From the NCBI GenBank assembly GCA_916610825.1, contig OU744452.1:2267543-2331542 (forward strand): a stretch of 64,000 nucleotides of DNA, read 5' to 3'. This document shows, in pieces, positions 47,301 through 56,440 of the stretch (position 1 is the stretch's first letter; every line of letters starts with the position of its first letter). The notes below the pieces were generated by a model, which saw only the letters and a list, made by a program, of their open reading frames with translations, did no database searches and was not told where the DNA came from. The translations under genes and the position numbers were made by a program. The stretch is from Haliclystus octoradiatus. Its lineage: Eukaryota > Cnidaria > Staurozoa > Stauromedusae > Haliclystidae.

Positions 47301-49896
47301 CAATCAACTCTGGAGCGCTATCTGTAATTCCTTTGATAATATTTGTAAAATGATCATGGATGTGCTGAACATATCTTTTCTGTCTGGGTTATTTATGCAG
47401 TCTGGCTGTGAGTAATACCAATATCACACCCGTATTCCTTAAATATATATTGCGGCTATGTTACTATGTCTGTGCTAGTTATTTTAGATGAGCTTTTTGG
47501 ATTCTTACTACATCACCAGTTCAATTAAAAGTACACATGACACGGAAAAGTGTTATCACAGATTCGAGTAACTGAAGCTAAATGATGAAGAATGATGGCA
47601 ATGATTTCTTAGTTTGAATGCGTATAAGCGGAGATATTGAATGTTAAATCTACCCTATTATCAATCAGTCACTTTTTCCAAACACGGAACGACAGTCGGA
47701 ATGACAAGAGGGCTTACTGTAGAAAAAAGGTGAAGTTATCATTATCAAAAATCGTATCTCCTTTCTTGCGAAATCAAAATTCTCTAACATCCAAGTCTGA
47801 AGAATTCACACATTTTTGATGTGTGGGAAACAAAGGATTTTGGGTTTCTGAAAAATCATCCATCAAATTTCGCCTAATCCATCAACTGCATGTGTATTTC
47901 TGTTCTTTGTCATTACATACAACAAGTGCTTTCAACATTTCAGCCGTGTCTTCTTCATCTTCTTCGAGTGTAATAAATATGAATACAAACATTTGCAAGA
48001 GTGTGATAACCATTTAAAACTCAATTTCAATTCAATATTTTTACTTACTTGTTTCCTCGTATTGAATGAAAACATCACAATGCTACCCTTACTCAAATGG
48101 AGACAGCATTTGTGGATATTGTAGCTTCCTATTCTTCTTCAGCATTGAACAAAACATTATCGTCAAATGTTGTCAGGAATTTTTAAAAGTGTTCAACCTA
48201 GGAGATTCAAACACATGGACCAACCAACCAAATTGCAGGATTACTTTTGATTATGACGTCATATTTTAGAACACTAGTTTATGATTAGTCCATTCATAAA
48301 TCATAACCTTGCTAGTCTGTGAACTGGAAAGTTAGTAATAGTTTATAATTAGTTCATGAAGTGCTCACTTAATGATCATAAACTTATTTATTAATAGTTC
48401 ATGAACAGGACTATCAGTATTAGGTACTAATTACTTCATGAAGATGTTCACTAATATATTATAAAGTGTTTATGTAACAACCTATATACAGGCGACTATG
48501 AGATAAGATGGGAACGGACTGTAGAGATCCCGCAATCCTGAATAGCTGATTGGTATATTTGATTATGGTAATTGTGAGCCGTTTTACTATAACGATAATA
48601 CAAATCGGAACACACTCACCGAACTAACGAAGTATAAGAAACTCCGGAGTTGATTGATCAATGTCGAATACCATTGAAGAGACACACCAAATTCAGTAAT
48701 GACGCGTCTTTATATTTTCTCCAATGTATTTCATGAATATTCGGTAAAATTGAATACAATGGACTAAAACTTGTAATAATGATAATATAATCTGATCAAC
48801 TATATAACTGTGATCAATTTGAAAACTCTAAACAACAACTGGTAAATAGTACATTTACATGAACCTTTATAGTATTTTCTAGGTTACATTGCAAAAAGTG
48901 GTGCAATATTAATTTTGATTACATAAACATTAATATTGCTGAATCATACACTAATTTGTTTCTCTAATTACTTTTACTTTATATTTAACTAATAATATAC
49001 GATTTATTCTAGTTTATGACGTTTATGATATGTATAATGATTACGTTATCTTGAAATGGAGGCTACTGGTAAATGTTCTATTGTAAGCGTATGTCGCCAA
49101 CAATAGTTGATTTATAGTTCATGAACTGGACTATCAGTATTAGGTAATAATTAGTTCTTGAACTTGTTCCTTAATATATGATGAACTGTTTATTTATAGT
49201 TCATGAACTGGACTATCTGTATTAATTCATAATTAGCTCATGAACTTGTTCACTAATAGATGATAACTGTTTATTTATAGTTCATGAACGGGACTATCTG
49301 TGTTAGTAAATAATTAGCTCATGAGCTTGTTCAGTAATAGATTATAAACTGTTTATTTATAGTTCATGAACTGGACCAATATTAATAGTTCATGATCAAT
49401 CAAATAGTTTTTGGACTAGAAAAGATATATTTAACATTCTTCCAGTTCATGAAGTAGTTCCATAAATTTTCGTACTATTTCATGTTTGCAAACTGCTTCT
49501 GAAGTTTCTCAGGGGTAACCGTAGATTTATTTGATGCAAGCTTTAAACAATAAAAATGTTCTTAAAACAGGGATACAGATATCATGAAACTTTATCATAA
49601 TATTCTTCTTTATAGGTAAAATGTCATGGAGAGATGAAAATGCTGGCACTTGGTTTATATTTGACGTGTGTAACTTTCTTAATGAATATGCAGCAGAGTT
49701 TCCTGTATCAGGGATATTCACATTGATGAATGACAATGTGTCAAAACGTGAAGACAAAGCAGAAATTAAAACAAAACAAAATACATATGTAGAAGTGGAT
49801 GCATATGTGAATTATAAAAGGATAGACTCTTTGAGACGCAAATGGTACCTTGCAGGCAATGAAACTAAAGGTAGAAAAAGGAAGCTATCTGATTAA
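25352..49896 (+). CDS. LRR-ROC-COR-caspase fusion protein, 11 exons, ~1221 aa
   Basis: Exons 25352-26336, 31070-31258, 35923-36266, 37343-37869, 38649-38862, 40164-40418, 40511-40715, 44740-44799, 45211-45273, 46121-46663 and 49616-49896 all have GT-AG borders and join in frame (3666 nt including the stop). Domains: seven LRRs (residues ~134-297); a ROC GTPase with P-loop GESMAGKT (324-331), RTEGID (350-355), DCAGQ (374-378) and THLD (436-439); COR (~540-905); a 41-residue hinge; a caspase (~949-1221) with His1033 in SHGD, Cys1076 in QACQG, and a p10 part SWRDENAGTWFI. The caspase resembles caspase-8 (YPM..DPRG start, QACQG). No death-fold prodomain is seen. Inferred role: an intracellular sensor whose GTPase/COR dimerisation triggers caspase activation. 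The N-terminus upstream of 25352 is uncertain. Confidence 0.87.
26424..27139. mobile_element. MITE with CTACSGTATTTTCC...GTGTAAGTCGA ends
   Basis: Left CTACGTATTTTCCAGTGTG and right ...TATACACCGGAAAATACGGTAG are inverted ends of about 28 bp, 716 bp apart, in intron 1. Flanks are compatible with a TA target. No coding. Confidence 0.7.
27299..28107. mobile_element. Palindromic MITE rich in AAGTACGGCGTATA
   Basis: Left ACCCCTAGGTTATACGCCGT and its complement ending near 28105 form TIRs of at least 30 bp. Both arms hold further copies of GTACGGCGTA, GGTACGCC and related words, so short open frames at 27859-28208 are by-products of the repeats. It lies in intron 1. Confidence 0.75.
28108..29767. 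other. Intron 1 sequence, nothing recognised
   Basis: AT-rich, no repeats or coding exons identified. Confidence 0.4.
29768..30588 (-). pseudogene. hAT-family transposase, C-terminal part
   Basis: The - strand encodes an acidic-to-basic helical region ending NENPLEWWKENYKK. After a one-base slip in an A-run near 29940 comes LAAPPTSVPSEQIFSKAG...LKPSVVDGLIFLN, the hAT dimerisation domain. The DDE catalytic region and N-terminal BED finger are missing. It is a relic in intron 1, antisense to the gene. Confidence 0.85.
30595..30817 (-). pseudogene. GIY-YIG endonuclease domain fragment (Penelope-like or related retroelement)
   Basis: The - strand reads HNYIGLTEGAFKDRFTKHKS and ELSKYIWSLKDNGKSFFVKWSI. 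This YIG...F..R...H...F...........ELS.YIW.LK pattern is that of GIY-YIG domains at the end of Penelope-like and some other RT elements. It directly abuts the hAT relic, so one was inserted into or joined to the other. Fragment only. Confidence 0.72.
31070..31258 (+). CDS. Exon 2: ROC domain, P-loop end to switch II
   Basis: Acceptor ATTGTAG, donor GTGAGT. Encodes GKTSLCNALI, the RTEGID switch I region and VDCAGQRKY switch II. Phase 1 on both sides. Confidence 0.9.
31259..35922. other. Intron 2, with a long inverted repeat
   Basis: 4.66 kb. The middle (32330-33760) is a long palindromic structure listed separately. A (TTGA)n-like stretch lies near 34567-34612, and a GACAGGTGATTGCTTTAGCAG word near 35750 is related to the repeat at 1035-1250. 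The rest shows nothing. Confidence 0.5.
32330..33760. repeat. Long imperfect inverted repeat in intron 2
   Basis: Left-arm words such as GTGGGTCTTAACAGC, GGCGGCTTTTTAGGGATTGC, CTAGCATGCAAGC and GCGTCTAATAGATAT recur inverted in the right arm (33400-33730). Arms are about 400-600 bp around a spacer near 32750-33130. It may be a foldback transposon. No coding. Confidence 0.65.
35923..36266 (+). CDS. Exon 3: ROC domain, second half
   Basis: Acceptor TTTCAAG, donor GTGAGT. Encodes LFLLVLDLYKYE, the ATILIVPTHLDLCKDK base-recognition region (THxD in place of NKxD, usual in ROC domains) and a charged helix. Ends in phase 0. Confidence 0.9.
36470..37140. mobile_element. MITE-like inverted repeat in intron 3
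   Basis: GTGTCTGTTACTTG...GTGCGTGC and TTTCCAGGAAATACGTCATA on the left recur inverted as TATGACGCATTTCCTGGAAA and CAAGTTACAGACAC on the right. TIRs are ~80 bp with a GT/GC-rich run. No coding. Confidence 0.65.
37343..37869 (+). CDS. Exon 4: COR domain, first part
   Basis: Acceptor TGTTTCAG, donor GTACTG. Contains the GISELRKELIKVLTNSD helix that follows ROC and the COR-type segment MTKEMIISALQYFDTIGSVL...FLDPEWFIIVLKRVF, the short-circuited winged-helix-like part of COR. Confidence 0.88.
38649..38862 (+). CDS. Exon 5: COR domain, middle
   Basis: Acceptor CATTTCAG, donor GTAAGT. Encodes FLIDILCHFNLVINLG...LILLVPWFFKP, the 'phenotype then final answer' segment conserved in ROCO proteins. Confidence 0.88.
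38916..39587. mobile_element. MITE with TACCGTAATCCAGCG ends
   Basis: Left TACCGTAATCCAGCGCGTAT and right ...ACACGCTGGATTACGGTA are inverted ends; flanks fit a TA target. Subterminal words GCGACTTATAC repeat near the right end. A partial copy lies at 61564-61608. It lies in intron 5. Confidence 0.75.
40164..40418 (+). CDS. Exon 6: COR domain, C-terminal half
   Basis: Acceptor GGTTTGCAG, donor GTTCAA. Encodes VEITVQFKSIVSPFPVGSFE followed by RFIPTIF, a typical COR strand-helix, and an amphipathic end. Phase 0 on both sides. Confidence 0.86.
40511..40715 (+). CDS. Exon 7: COR end, Cys-rich segment
   Basis: Acceptor TACTTTAG, donor GTAAAA. The AG at 40510 is preferred over that at 40517 because only it keeps the frame. 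It encodes IADDFFVCLPGLGCIKRQSL and then CPSCVKK, with four Cys that could bind metal (C..LGC, CPSC). Ends in phase 1. Confidence 0.8.
40920..41085 (-). repeat. 3' LTR of the compact LTR element
   Basis: 166 bp, TGTCGTAT...ATACGACA. It has an extra ~18 bp (near 40990) compared with the other LTR. Confidence 0.92.
41175..43559 (-). pseudogene. pol of the compact LTR element (RT, RNase H, integrase), frameshifted
   Basis: From the right: RT (GVIEPIESGGAENASPVVW, FFAKIDLQSAYWQV, the catalytic box AYQDDVLIYA near 43165), a frameshift near 43120, the FLGYCIS and FVGLVNFFGRF thumb, RNase H (TTDASDHCIAGVL; a slip in a T-run near 42690; LITDHKALIQLFG; HADALSRLS), the integrase zinc finger (CWWPG-like), a stop near 42015, the core (MIVDAGSGWIEAF, SDNAQEFVNDA, PRANGLAERSVQT), a frameshift near 41530, and a basic tail. 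Not functional. Confidence 0.9.
43586..44347 (-). pseudogene. gag of the compact LTR element
   Basis: 253 open codons. The capsid-like region includes FLAIRQLPDESVEDVYTRIN, followed by two zinc knuckles (CKFCDGTHPPRAC and CGYCNKRGHLEQCC). It is open and could still be translated, but the frame ends directly after the knuckles because the DNA joins mid-RT sequence there. Confidence 0.85.
44397..44544 (-). repeat. 5' LTR of the compact LTR element
   Basis: 148 bp. The adjoining sequence on the - strand (TTGGCGCTGCGAG, 44382-44394) is the likely primer binding site. Confidence 0.92.
44740..44799 (+). CDS. Exon 8: hinge exon, 20 codons
   Basis: Acceptor GTTTTTCAG, donor GTATGA. Encodes DLFEQSQSGKELDILLSTSK. 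Phase 1 on both sides, so it can be skipped without changing the frame. Confidence 0.75.
45211..45273 (+). CDS. Exon 9: hinge exon, 21 codons
   Basis: Acceptor ATGCTTAG, donor GTGAGT. Acidic, encodes DQIESIKDRSHEDEEKIPVE. Phase 1 on both sides. A diverged copy with its intron borders is at 61937-61999, which independently supports it as a real exon. Confidence 0.82.
46121..46663 (+). CDS. Exon 10: caspase p20 subunit
   Basis: Acceptor TTTTCTAG, donor GTATGT. Starts YPMTSDPRGLCVIINNVEF, then DDRKGSDVD (substrate-binding Arg), CFVMCILSHGD (His1033) and FFIIQACQGS (Cys1076). The p20/p10 linker region has several Asp (IIDNDDTD, residues 1112-1119) that could be processing sites. Confidence 0.93.
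46664..49615. other. Intron 10, with palindromic repeat clusters
   Basis: 2.95 kb between the two caspase exons. 48280-49460 holds TTCATGAAC repeats (separate entry). A short stretch near 47965-48005 (AATATGAATACAAACATTTG) is also present near 39755. No other exon is seen. Confidence 0.5.
48280..49460. repeat. TTCATGAAC palindrome repeats, ~70-bp tandem units
   Basis: Units such as TATAGTTCATGAACTGGAC followed by a TAATTAGCTCATGAAC word recur about every 70 bp at 49110-49380, with scattered relatives at 48285-48470. They share the palindrome with 7430-7780. Confidence 0.65.
49616..49896 (+). CDS. Exon 11: caspase p10 subunit and stop
   Basis: Acceptor TTTATAG. Encodes KMSWRDENAGTWFIFDVCNF (p10 with substrate-pocket S-W-R), LTLMNDNVS-like segments and a basic tail GRKRKLSD, which could act as a nuclear targeting signal. 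The stop taa is at 49894-49896. Confidence 0.92.
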
Positions 49897-49918
49897 ATCA
49901 ATTGAAATATTGATTTCT

Positions 49919-50985
49919 GACTCATGGTTACGTAAGTGACCTTGAGTCTATACTGTCATGGTGGAAACGTTTTCATTTCATTTTTGACTAAATCTATTGT
50001 TCTTTTGAAATAACGTTCAACACACTGCTTTGCGTCCTAACAAAGGACGAACAAAAAACGATTGCGCAAGAAACACCATTTTATTGTTAAAAATACAATG
50101 GGCATGCTGTGTGATTATTCCAAATTTTTAGCCCAATTTTTTTGAGAAAATTTTTTTTCCATTGCCCGCCATGATGGCCGACTCACAGCTTAGCGAGATT
50201 ACAATTGCATTTTTAAATGAAATTTTTCTAATACTCCTGGATTAGTTTACATCGTGATTATCTCTTCATTGGTAGAACACATGATTGTTTTCTTCTTCTC
50301 GTCATTTGAAATGGTTAATGAAAGATTTTAATCGTTCTGTAACATCACTATTTGAGGTGAAACTTCGAAGATAATTATTGTTGTGATTTGACCATGAGAA
50401 CTTTTGAACCGACAATTCATCATTTGGTTGGGGGCTTAGACAAGACAGTATTATATACTTATTGTTTGTATTGTTATCTGAAGTTATTTATTACATCAAA
50501 CTGCTAAGCCAGTCGTCATGGTTTTATTTGGTTTATTAAAATGTTTTAATTCTGCTGCGACATCACCTTAAGAAGAGACAATTTCGCACATCATTTACAA
50601 CTCACACCTGTATTATAAGTAGTGAAAATCACTTGATTTGTTATTATGTTGGTATGGTCTAGTTGTAAAGCGTTTGCATTAGGCGTGCGGGGTCTTGGGT
50701 TCAATCCCATCGGTCTGCATAACATTTTTTTCTTTTTTCTTTGATTTATTATTTGGATATTGTTATAATTTGTTTCATTTGCTTGAAGTTGATTTTTTTT
50801 ATTTGATCTGATTTTTATATCATTCGATTGGATTGATTTACTTTTTTGAATTTGATTTCATTTGATTTTTCTTTGCATGATGTTTTGATTGATTTGATAT
50901 TCTATTGAATTTGATTTCAATTCGTTTATTTTAATTATTATATTATTCACCATGAGTCCGAGCGTAGCGGAGCTATTTTTTTATT
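49919..50985 (+). repeat. ~1.07-kb repeat with tRNA-like segment, forward copy
   Basis: Starts TGACTCATGGTTACGTAAGT and ends ATGAGTCCGAGCGTAGCGG followed by AGCTATTTTT. Inverted copies lie at 53613-56440. ACTCATGGT near the start is inverted as ACCATGAGT near the end. 50649-50720 is tRNA-like (TGGTCTAGTTG A-box, GGTTCAATCCC B-box) but its ends do not pair. It begins 22 bp after the fusion-gene stop codon, so it probably forms part of the 3' UTR. Confidence 0.7.
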
Positions 50986-51324
50986 TTTTCAATTGAACAT
51001 TGAAATATTGAGAAGGAAAATTTGGAATGTTTACGTATAGTGTACAACTAACAAATATATTGTATCAATCCTACAATATCATATTAATATATTATTGTAA
51101 TTAAATGATTTATGTAGGTAGAAGTTTACTCTTCCCTGTAGAATACGGTCAACATATTTTTGAGAAACTGGTATCCAGTTGAACACAAAAAGAGTGTATA
51201 TTCGAATTGTATTTGATGGTGAATCTTACTTAATCTATTAAATCTAATAAATTCTCAAGTGTCTGCATCCTTTAATTGATTGCCCCCCATTAAATGTAAA
51301 AATTATGACCAAGTGTAGTCTAGA
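50986..51324. other. 3' flank of the Helitron helicase, nothing further seen
   Basis: AT-rich. The Helitron 3' terminus (hairpin plus CTRR) was not located with confidence. Confidence 0.35.
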
Positions 51325-53045
51325 TTAAATAAAGATTAGGGTAAAATTAGGGTTTCTGGTTTGACCGTTGTCGTTTCTCCTTATCGCAATGGTTAGCTGT
51401 TTCGGATCACGAACTCGTGATAATGCGACATAGAGTTGACCATGGGAGAATACTGGCTCTTCCAACCATACGCCAACAGTTTGTAAAGTTTGCCCTTGAC
51501 TTTTGTTTATAGTAACGGCAAAGGCAGGCCGAACTGGAAACTGTCGACGTTTCCTTTGAACTGGGAACTGCGTTGTTTCATCATCTTTTGTTGTCATATC
51601 AATTGGTGGGAGGAATACCTCTCTTCCAATGTGATCACCTGAAAAGGGATAGATAATAATTATGATCAACAGTTATTAGATCTCAAAAAGACGCCTTGTG
51701 AATTTGGCCACTTTCTTTTCATTGATAGTATAAAAAAATATGGCGCATCAAACCTGTTGTTATCTTGTAAGTTAATAGCAGATTTGTAATCTTGCTGAGA
51801 ATCACTCTACTGCCATTGCATAAAGGAATTTGCGGGTCAATGTTACGCAGAATCATAAGTATCATTCCGGACTGAAAGGATAAAAAGATAACAATTGCAT
51901 GTTTTATATTACATTAATCTAAAAACAATTATGGCAAGCAATCCAATTTAAAATTCAGTCCCCTATTCACCTTTAACAATGAACGATGAGGTGGAAGTCC
52001 TACGTTGAGGTGTTAATGAATTCAGAAATTCAACTGGGAAGCGTGTTGCATCATCAGGATCCATAGTGCTATCGGCACTACATAAAGAAACTACTTCACC
52101 TGGTAACGTTTCAGTTATCAAGTCATTAATTTGGTCAGCCATGCTGTTTTTTGGAGCCAAAATTGCTCTGTCTGCTATCCAACCCACCCATTCAGGGAAA
52201 GGCTTGTTAAACATCTCTAGAATGCTAGGGAATAGCATGAAATTTTTAACAGTAGATCGATTCTGGAATTTGTATCCAATCTGGTGATTTGACAACTGTA
52301 ATGTCAACATTACCGATGTTCAGTAGCCATTTGTCAAATTGCAGCAAGTTGGGGTCAAGACCAATTCGCATGTTCTCCTGTAACTCTGTCAGTTGATTAT
52401 TCTTCCAGAGGATGCTTTTCTTATAGAAGCATTCGTTATCTGTGACCTACTACCCCTGGGTAGAACAGGAAGACATTGGCGAAAATCTCCAGCCAAAATT
52501 AACAGCTTTCCTCCAAACATTTCCTGAGATTGAAGCAAATATTTTAACGTTCGATTGAGAGCTTCAAGCTGGAAGCGATGGATCATTGGGGCATCATTCC
52601 ACACTATAGCAGCATTCCTTATTAATACAGCTAATGGTTAGCTCGGACTGATTTTCATGATGAAATTTTTGTTTGGCGATAGTGATGCTTTGAATCGTGA
52701 ATGAAATGTTCGACGAAGAGTAAGTAATGTGGCAGCAATTCCACTGGAAGCAACGGCAATAGCAGGTTGTTTCTCGTTATTAAATGTGCGAACTTTTGCT
52801 AGTATTGTGTTGAGAGTAAATGTTTTGCCTCTACCTCCTCTAGCATCTATGAACATTGGTGGTTTCGAGGCTGTTTGAAGGATGTAAATCGTTTTCTCGT
52901 ACGCTGATGTTTGAGAAGCAGTAAGTTAAGTGCAATCCGTGAAGCAGAGTATTGCCTTGTCTGATTTTCATTGAAATTGAGTTCTTCTTGAAGTATCACA
53001 TGTACATCAACAGTGCTCTGATCATGAATCAGCTGTCTGACATCG
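51325..53045 (-). pseudogene. Helitron PIF1-type helicase domain
   Basis: From the right: a segment before the helicase (QEELNFNENQTRQYSASRIA), a frameshift near 52900, Walker A (FIDARGGRGKTFTLN), Walker B-like GGKLLILAGDFRQCLPVLPRG (a frame break lies between), WIADRAILAPKN, LCNGSRVILS, and the C-terminal [13 protein letters not shown] and [16 protein letters not shown] motifs. Two short introns (51872-51970 and 51639-51753) have GT-AG borders and join the motifs in frame. It would unwind DNA during rolling-circle transposition. Broken by frameshifts. Confidence 0.87.
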
Positions 53046-54825
53046 CTTCTGTCCAGGCGCGGATCCAGACGGGTGCACGTAGGTCAAATGCCACCCCTAA
53101 ATTTTTCGGTAAAATTTAAAGATGACGTCACTATAAAATTACGTCATCGTTCATTGTTAATGATGAATTTATTTTGTATTTTGATCAAAATTATCATTCC
53201 TTTTTATCTTCTATTCAATTATTTTTAACGATAAACTTTCAATATTTAATGTTCGTATTTATTTTGTAATAAATGATCGTAATCGTATTGAATTCAATGT
53301 TCAGCTTTTAACGTTTTGATTCCCTCAGAAGTTGTACTAAATTACGTAATATACTGAAGTCAAGCGGGGCTGCGGTGTGCTGCGGCAGTAGAAAAGACCC
53401 ACACCAGCGTCACGACTACAGTTTTGCGGTCTTGAAAAATCTATTGTTTATAACTCTGTCTATTGTTTCTGTCTCAAATTTTTTTAACAATTGACCTACC
53501 GTCGGCGAGCTCGTTGCCAAAGAGAAAACAGGACTGACCTACTCATCCGGGAGCTATTTTGACCGCCCATCCCACTTCTTTTGTGTGTTCGAGTCACCGA
53601 TTGGTGAATTGGCTGAAAAATAGCTCCGCTACGCTCGGACTCATGGTGAATAATATAATAATCAAAATAAACCAATTGAAATCAAATTCAATAGAATATC
53701 AAATCAATCAAATTATCATGCAAAGAAAAATAAAATCAAATCAAATTCCAAAAAGTAAATCAATCCAATCGAATGATATAAAATTCAGATCAAATAAAAA
53801 AATCAACTTCAATCAAATAAAATGAAAAAAATTATAACAATATCCAAATAATATAATAATATAAAGAAAAATAGCTCCGCTACGCTCGGACTCATGGTGA
53901 ATAATTTAATAATCAAAATAAACCAATGTAAATCAAATTCAATAGAATATCAAATCAATCACAATCCTCATGCAAAGAAAAATCAAATCAAATCAAATTC
54001 AAAAAAGTAAATCAATCCAATCGAATGATATAAAAATCAGATCAAATAAAAAAATCAACTTCAATCAAATAAAATAAATTATAACAATATCCAAATAATA
54101 TAATAATATTACAATACAGGTGTGAGTTGTAAATGACGTGCGAAATTGTCTCTTCTTAAGGTGATGTCGCAGCAGAATTAAAACATTTTAATAAACCAAA
54201 TAAAACCATGACGACTGGCTTAGCAGTTTGATGTAATAAATAACTTCAAAAAACAATACAAACAATAAATATATAATACTGTCTTGTCTAAGCCCCCAAC
54301 CAAATGATGAATTGTCGGTTCAAAAGTTCTCATGGTCAAATCACAACAACAATTATATTCGAAGTTTCACCTCAAATAGTGATATTACAGAACGATTAAA
54401 ATTCTTTCATTAACCATTTCAAATGACGAGAAGAAGAAAACAATCATGTGTTCTACCAATGAAGAGATAATCACGATGTAAACTAATCCAGGAGTATTAG
54501 AAACATTTTATTTAAAAATGCAATTGTAATCTCGCTAAGCTGCGAGTCGGCCATCATGGCGGGCAATGGAAAAAAATTTTTGACAAAAAAATTTGGCTAA
54601 AAATTGGGAATAATCACACAGCATACCCATTGTATTTTTAACAATAAAATGGTGTTTCTTGCGCAATCGTTTTTTGTTCGTCCTTTGTTAGCACGCAAAG
54701 CAGTGTGTTGAACGTTATTTCAAAAGAACAATAGATTTAGTCAAAAATGAAATGAAATGAAAACGTTTCCACCATGACAGTATAGACTCAAGGTCACTTA
54801 CGTAACCATGAGTCAAAAATGAGAA

Positions 54826-54897
54826 GGCACACCGATAGGATTGAACCCCGGACCCCACGCGCCTGATGCAGACGCTTAACCACTAGACCATACCAAG
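54826..54897 (-). other. tRNA-like sequence (pol III promoter-like), copy 1
   Basis: On the - strand TGGTCTAGTGGTTAAGCG (A box) and GGGGTTCAATCC (B box) are correctly spaced, with a CTGCATCAG anticodon-like loop. The acceptor ends do not pair, so this is a tRNA-derived relic, not a working tRNA gene. Confidence 0.65.
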
Positions 54898-55631
54898 ATC
54901 GAATAACAGCGTGATTTTCACTACTTATAATACAGGTATGAGTTGTAAATGACGTGCGAAATTGTCTCTTCTTAAGCTGATGTCGCAGCAGATTTAAAAC
55001 ATTTTAATAAACCAAATAAAACGATGACGACTGGCTTAGCAGTTTGATGTAATACATAACTTCAGAAAACAATAAATATATAATACTGTCTTGTCTAAGC
55101 CCCAAACAAATGATGAATTGTCGGTTTAAAAGTTCTCATGGTCAAAACACAACAACAATTATCTTCGAAGTTTCACCTCAAATAGTGATGTTACAGAACG
55201 ATTAAAACCTTTCATTAACCATTTCAAATGACGAGAAGAAGAAAACAATCATGTGTTCTACCAATGAAGAGATAGTCACGATGTAAACTAATCCAGGAGT
55301 ATTAGAAAACATTTCATTTAATAATGCAATTGTAATCTCGCTAAGCTGAGAGTCGGCCATCATGGCGGGCAATGGAAAAAAATTTTTGACAAAAAAATTT
55401 GGCTAAAAATTGGGAATAATCACACAGCATACCCATTGTATTTTTAACAATAAAATGGTGTTTCTTGCGCAATCGTTTTTTGTTCGTCCTTTGTTAGCAC
55501 GCAAAGCAGTGTGTTGAACGTTATTTCAAAAGAACAATAGATTTAGTCAAAAATGAAATGAAATGAAAACGTTTCCACCATGACAGTATAGACTCAAGGT
55601 CACTTACGTAACCATGAGTCAAAAATGAGAA

Positions 55632-55703
55632 GGCACACCGATAGGATTGAACCCCGGACCCCACGCGCCTGATGCAGACGCTTAACCACTAGACCATACC
55701 AAG
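55632..55703 (-). other. tRNA-like sequence, copy 2
   Basis: Appears identical to 54826-54897, 806 bp downstream, in the second tandem unit. Confidence 0.65.
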
Positions 55704-56440
55704 ATCGAATAACAGCGTGATTTTCACTACTTATAATACAGGTATGAGTTGTAAATGACGTGCGAAATTGTCTCTTCTTAAGCTGATGTCGCAGCAGATT
55801 TAAAACATTTTAATAAACCAAATAAAACGATGACGACTGGCTTAGCAGTTTGATGTAATACATAACCTCAGAAAACAATAAATATATAATACTGTCTTGT
55901 CTAAGCCCCAAACAAATGATGAATTGTCGGTTTAAAAGTTCTCATGGTCAAAACACAACAACAATTATCTTCGAAGTTTCACCTCAAATAGTGATGTTAC
56001 AGAACGATTAAAACCTTTCATTAACCATTTCAAATGACGAGAAGAAGAAAACAATCATGTGTTCTACCAATGAAGAGATAGTCACGATGTAAACTAATCC
56101 AGGAGTATTAGAAAACATTTCATTTAATAATGCAATTGTAATCTCGCTAAGCTGAGAGTCGGCCATCATGGCGGGCAATGGAAAAAAATTTATGTCAAAA
56201 AAATTTAGCTAAAAATTTAGAATAATCACACAGCTTGCCCATTGTATTTTTAACAATAAAATGGTGTTTCTTGCGCAATCGTTTTTTGTTCGACCTTTGT
56301 TAGCACGCAAAGCAGTGTGTTGAACGTTATTTCAAAAGAACAATAGATTTAGTCAAAAATGAAATGAAATGAAAAAGTTTCCACCATGACAGCATAGACT
56401 CAAGGTCACTTACATAACCATGAGTCAAAAATATCAATTG

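Larger units (their letters stand above)
53613..56440 (-). repeat. Tandem, partly nested copies of the tRNA-like-bearing repeat (806-bp period)
   Basis: AAAATAGCTCCGCTACGC plus TCGGACTCATGGTG starts the block at 53613 and recurs at 53868, a ~255-bp direct duplication. Then units with TACAGGTATGAGTTGTAAAT at 54931 and 55737 repeat every 806 bp and are almost identical. The block is inverted relative to 49919-50985. The last unit lacks the tRNA-like part and ends ACCATGAGTCAAAAATATC. Confidence 0.82.

Noticed and set aside
50649..55703. Functional tRNA genes
   Set aside because: A and B boxes are good but the acceptor stems do not pair and copies are embedded in a repeat. Treated as tRNA-derived sequence.
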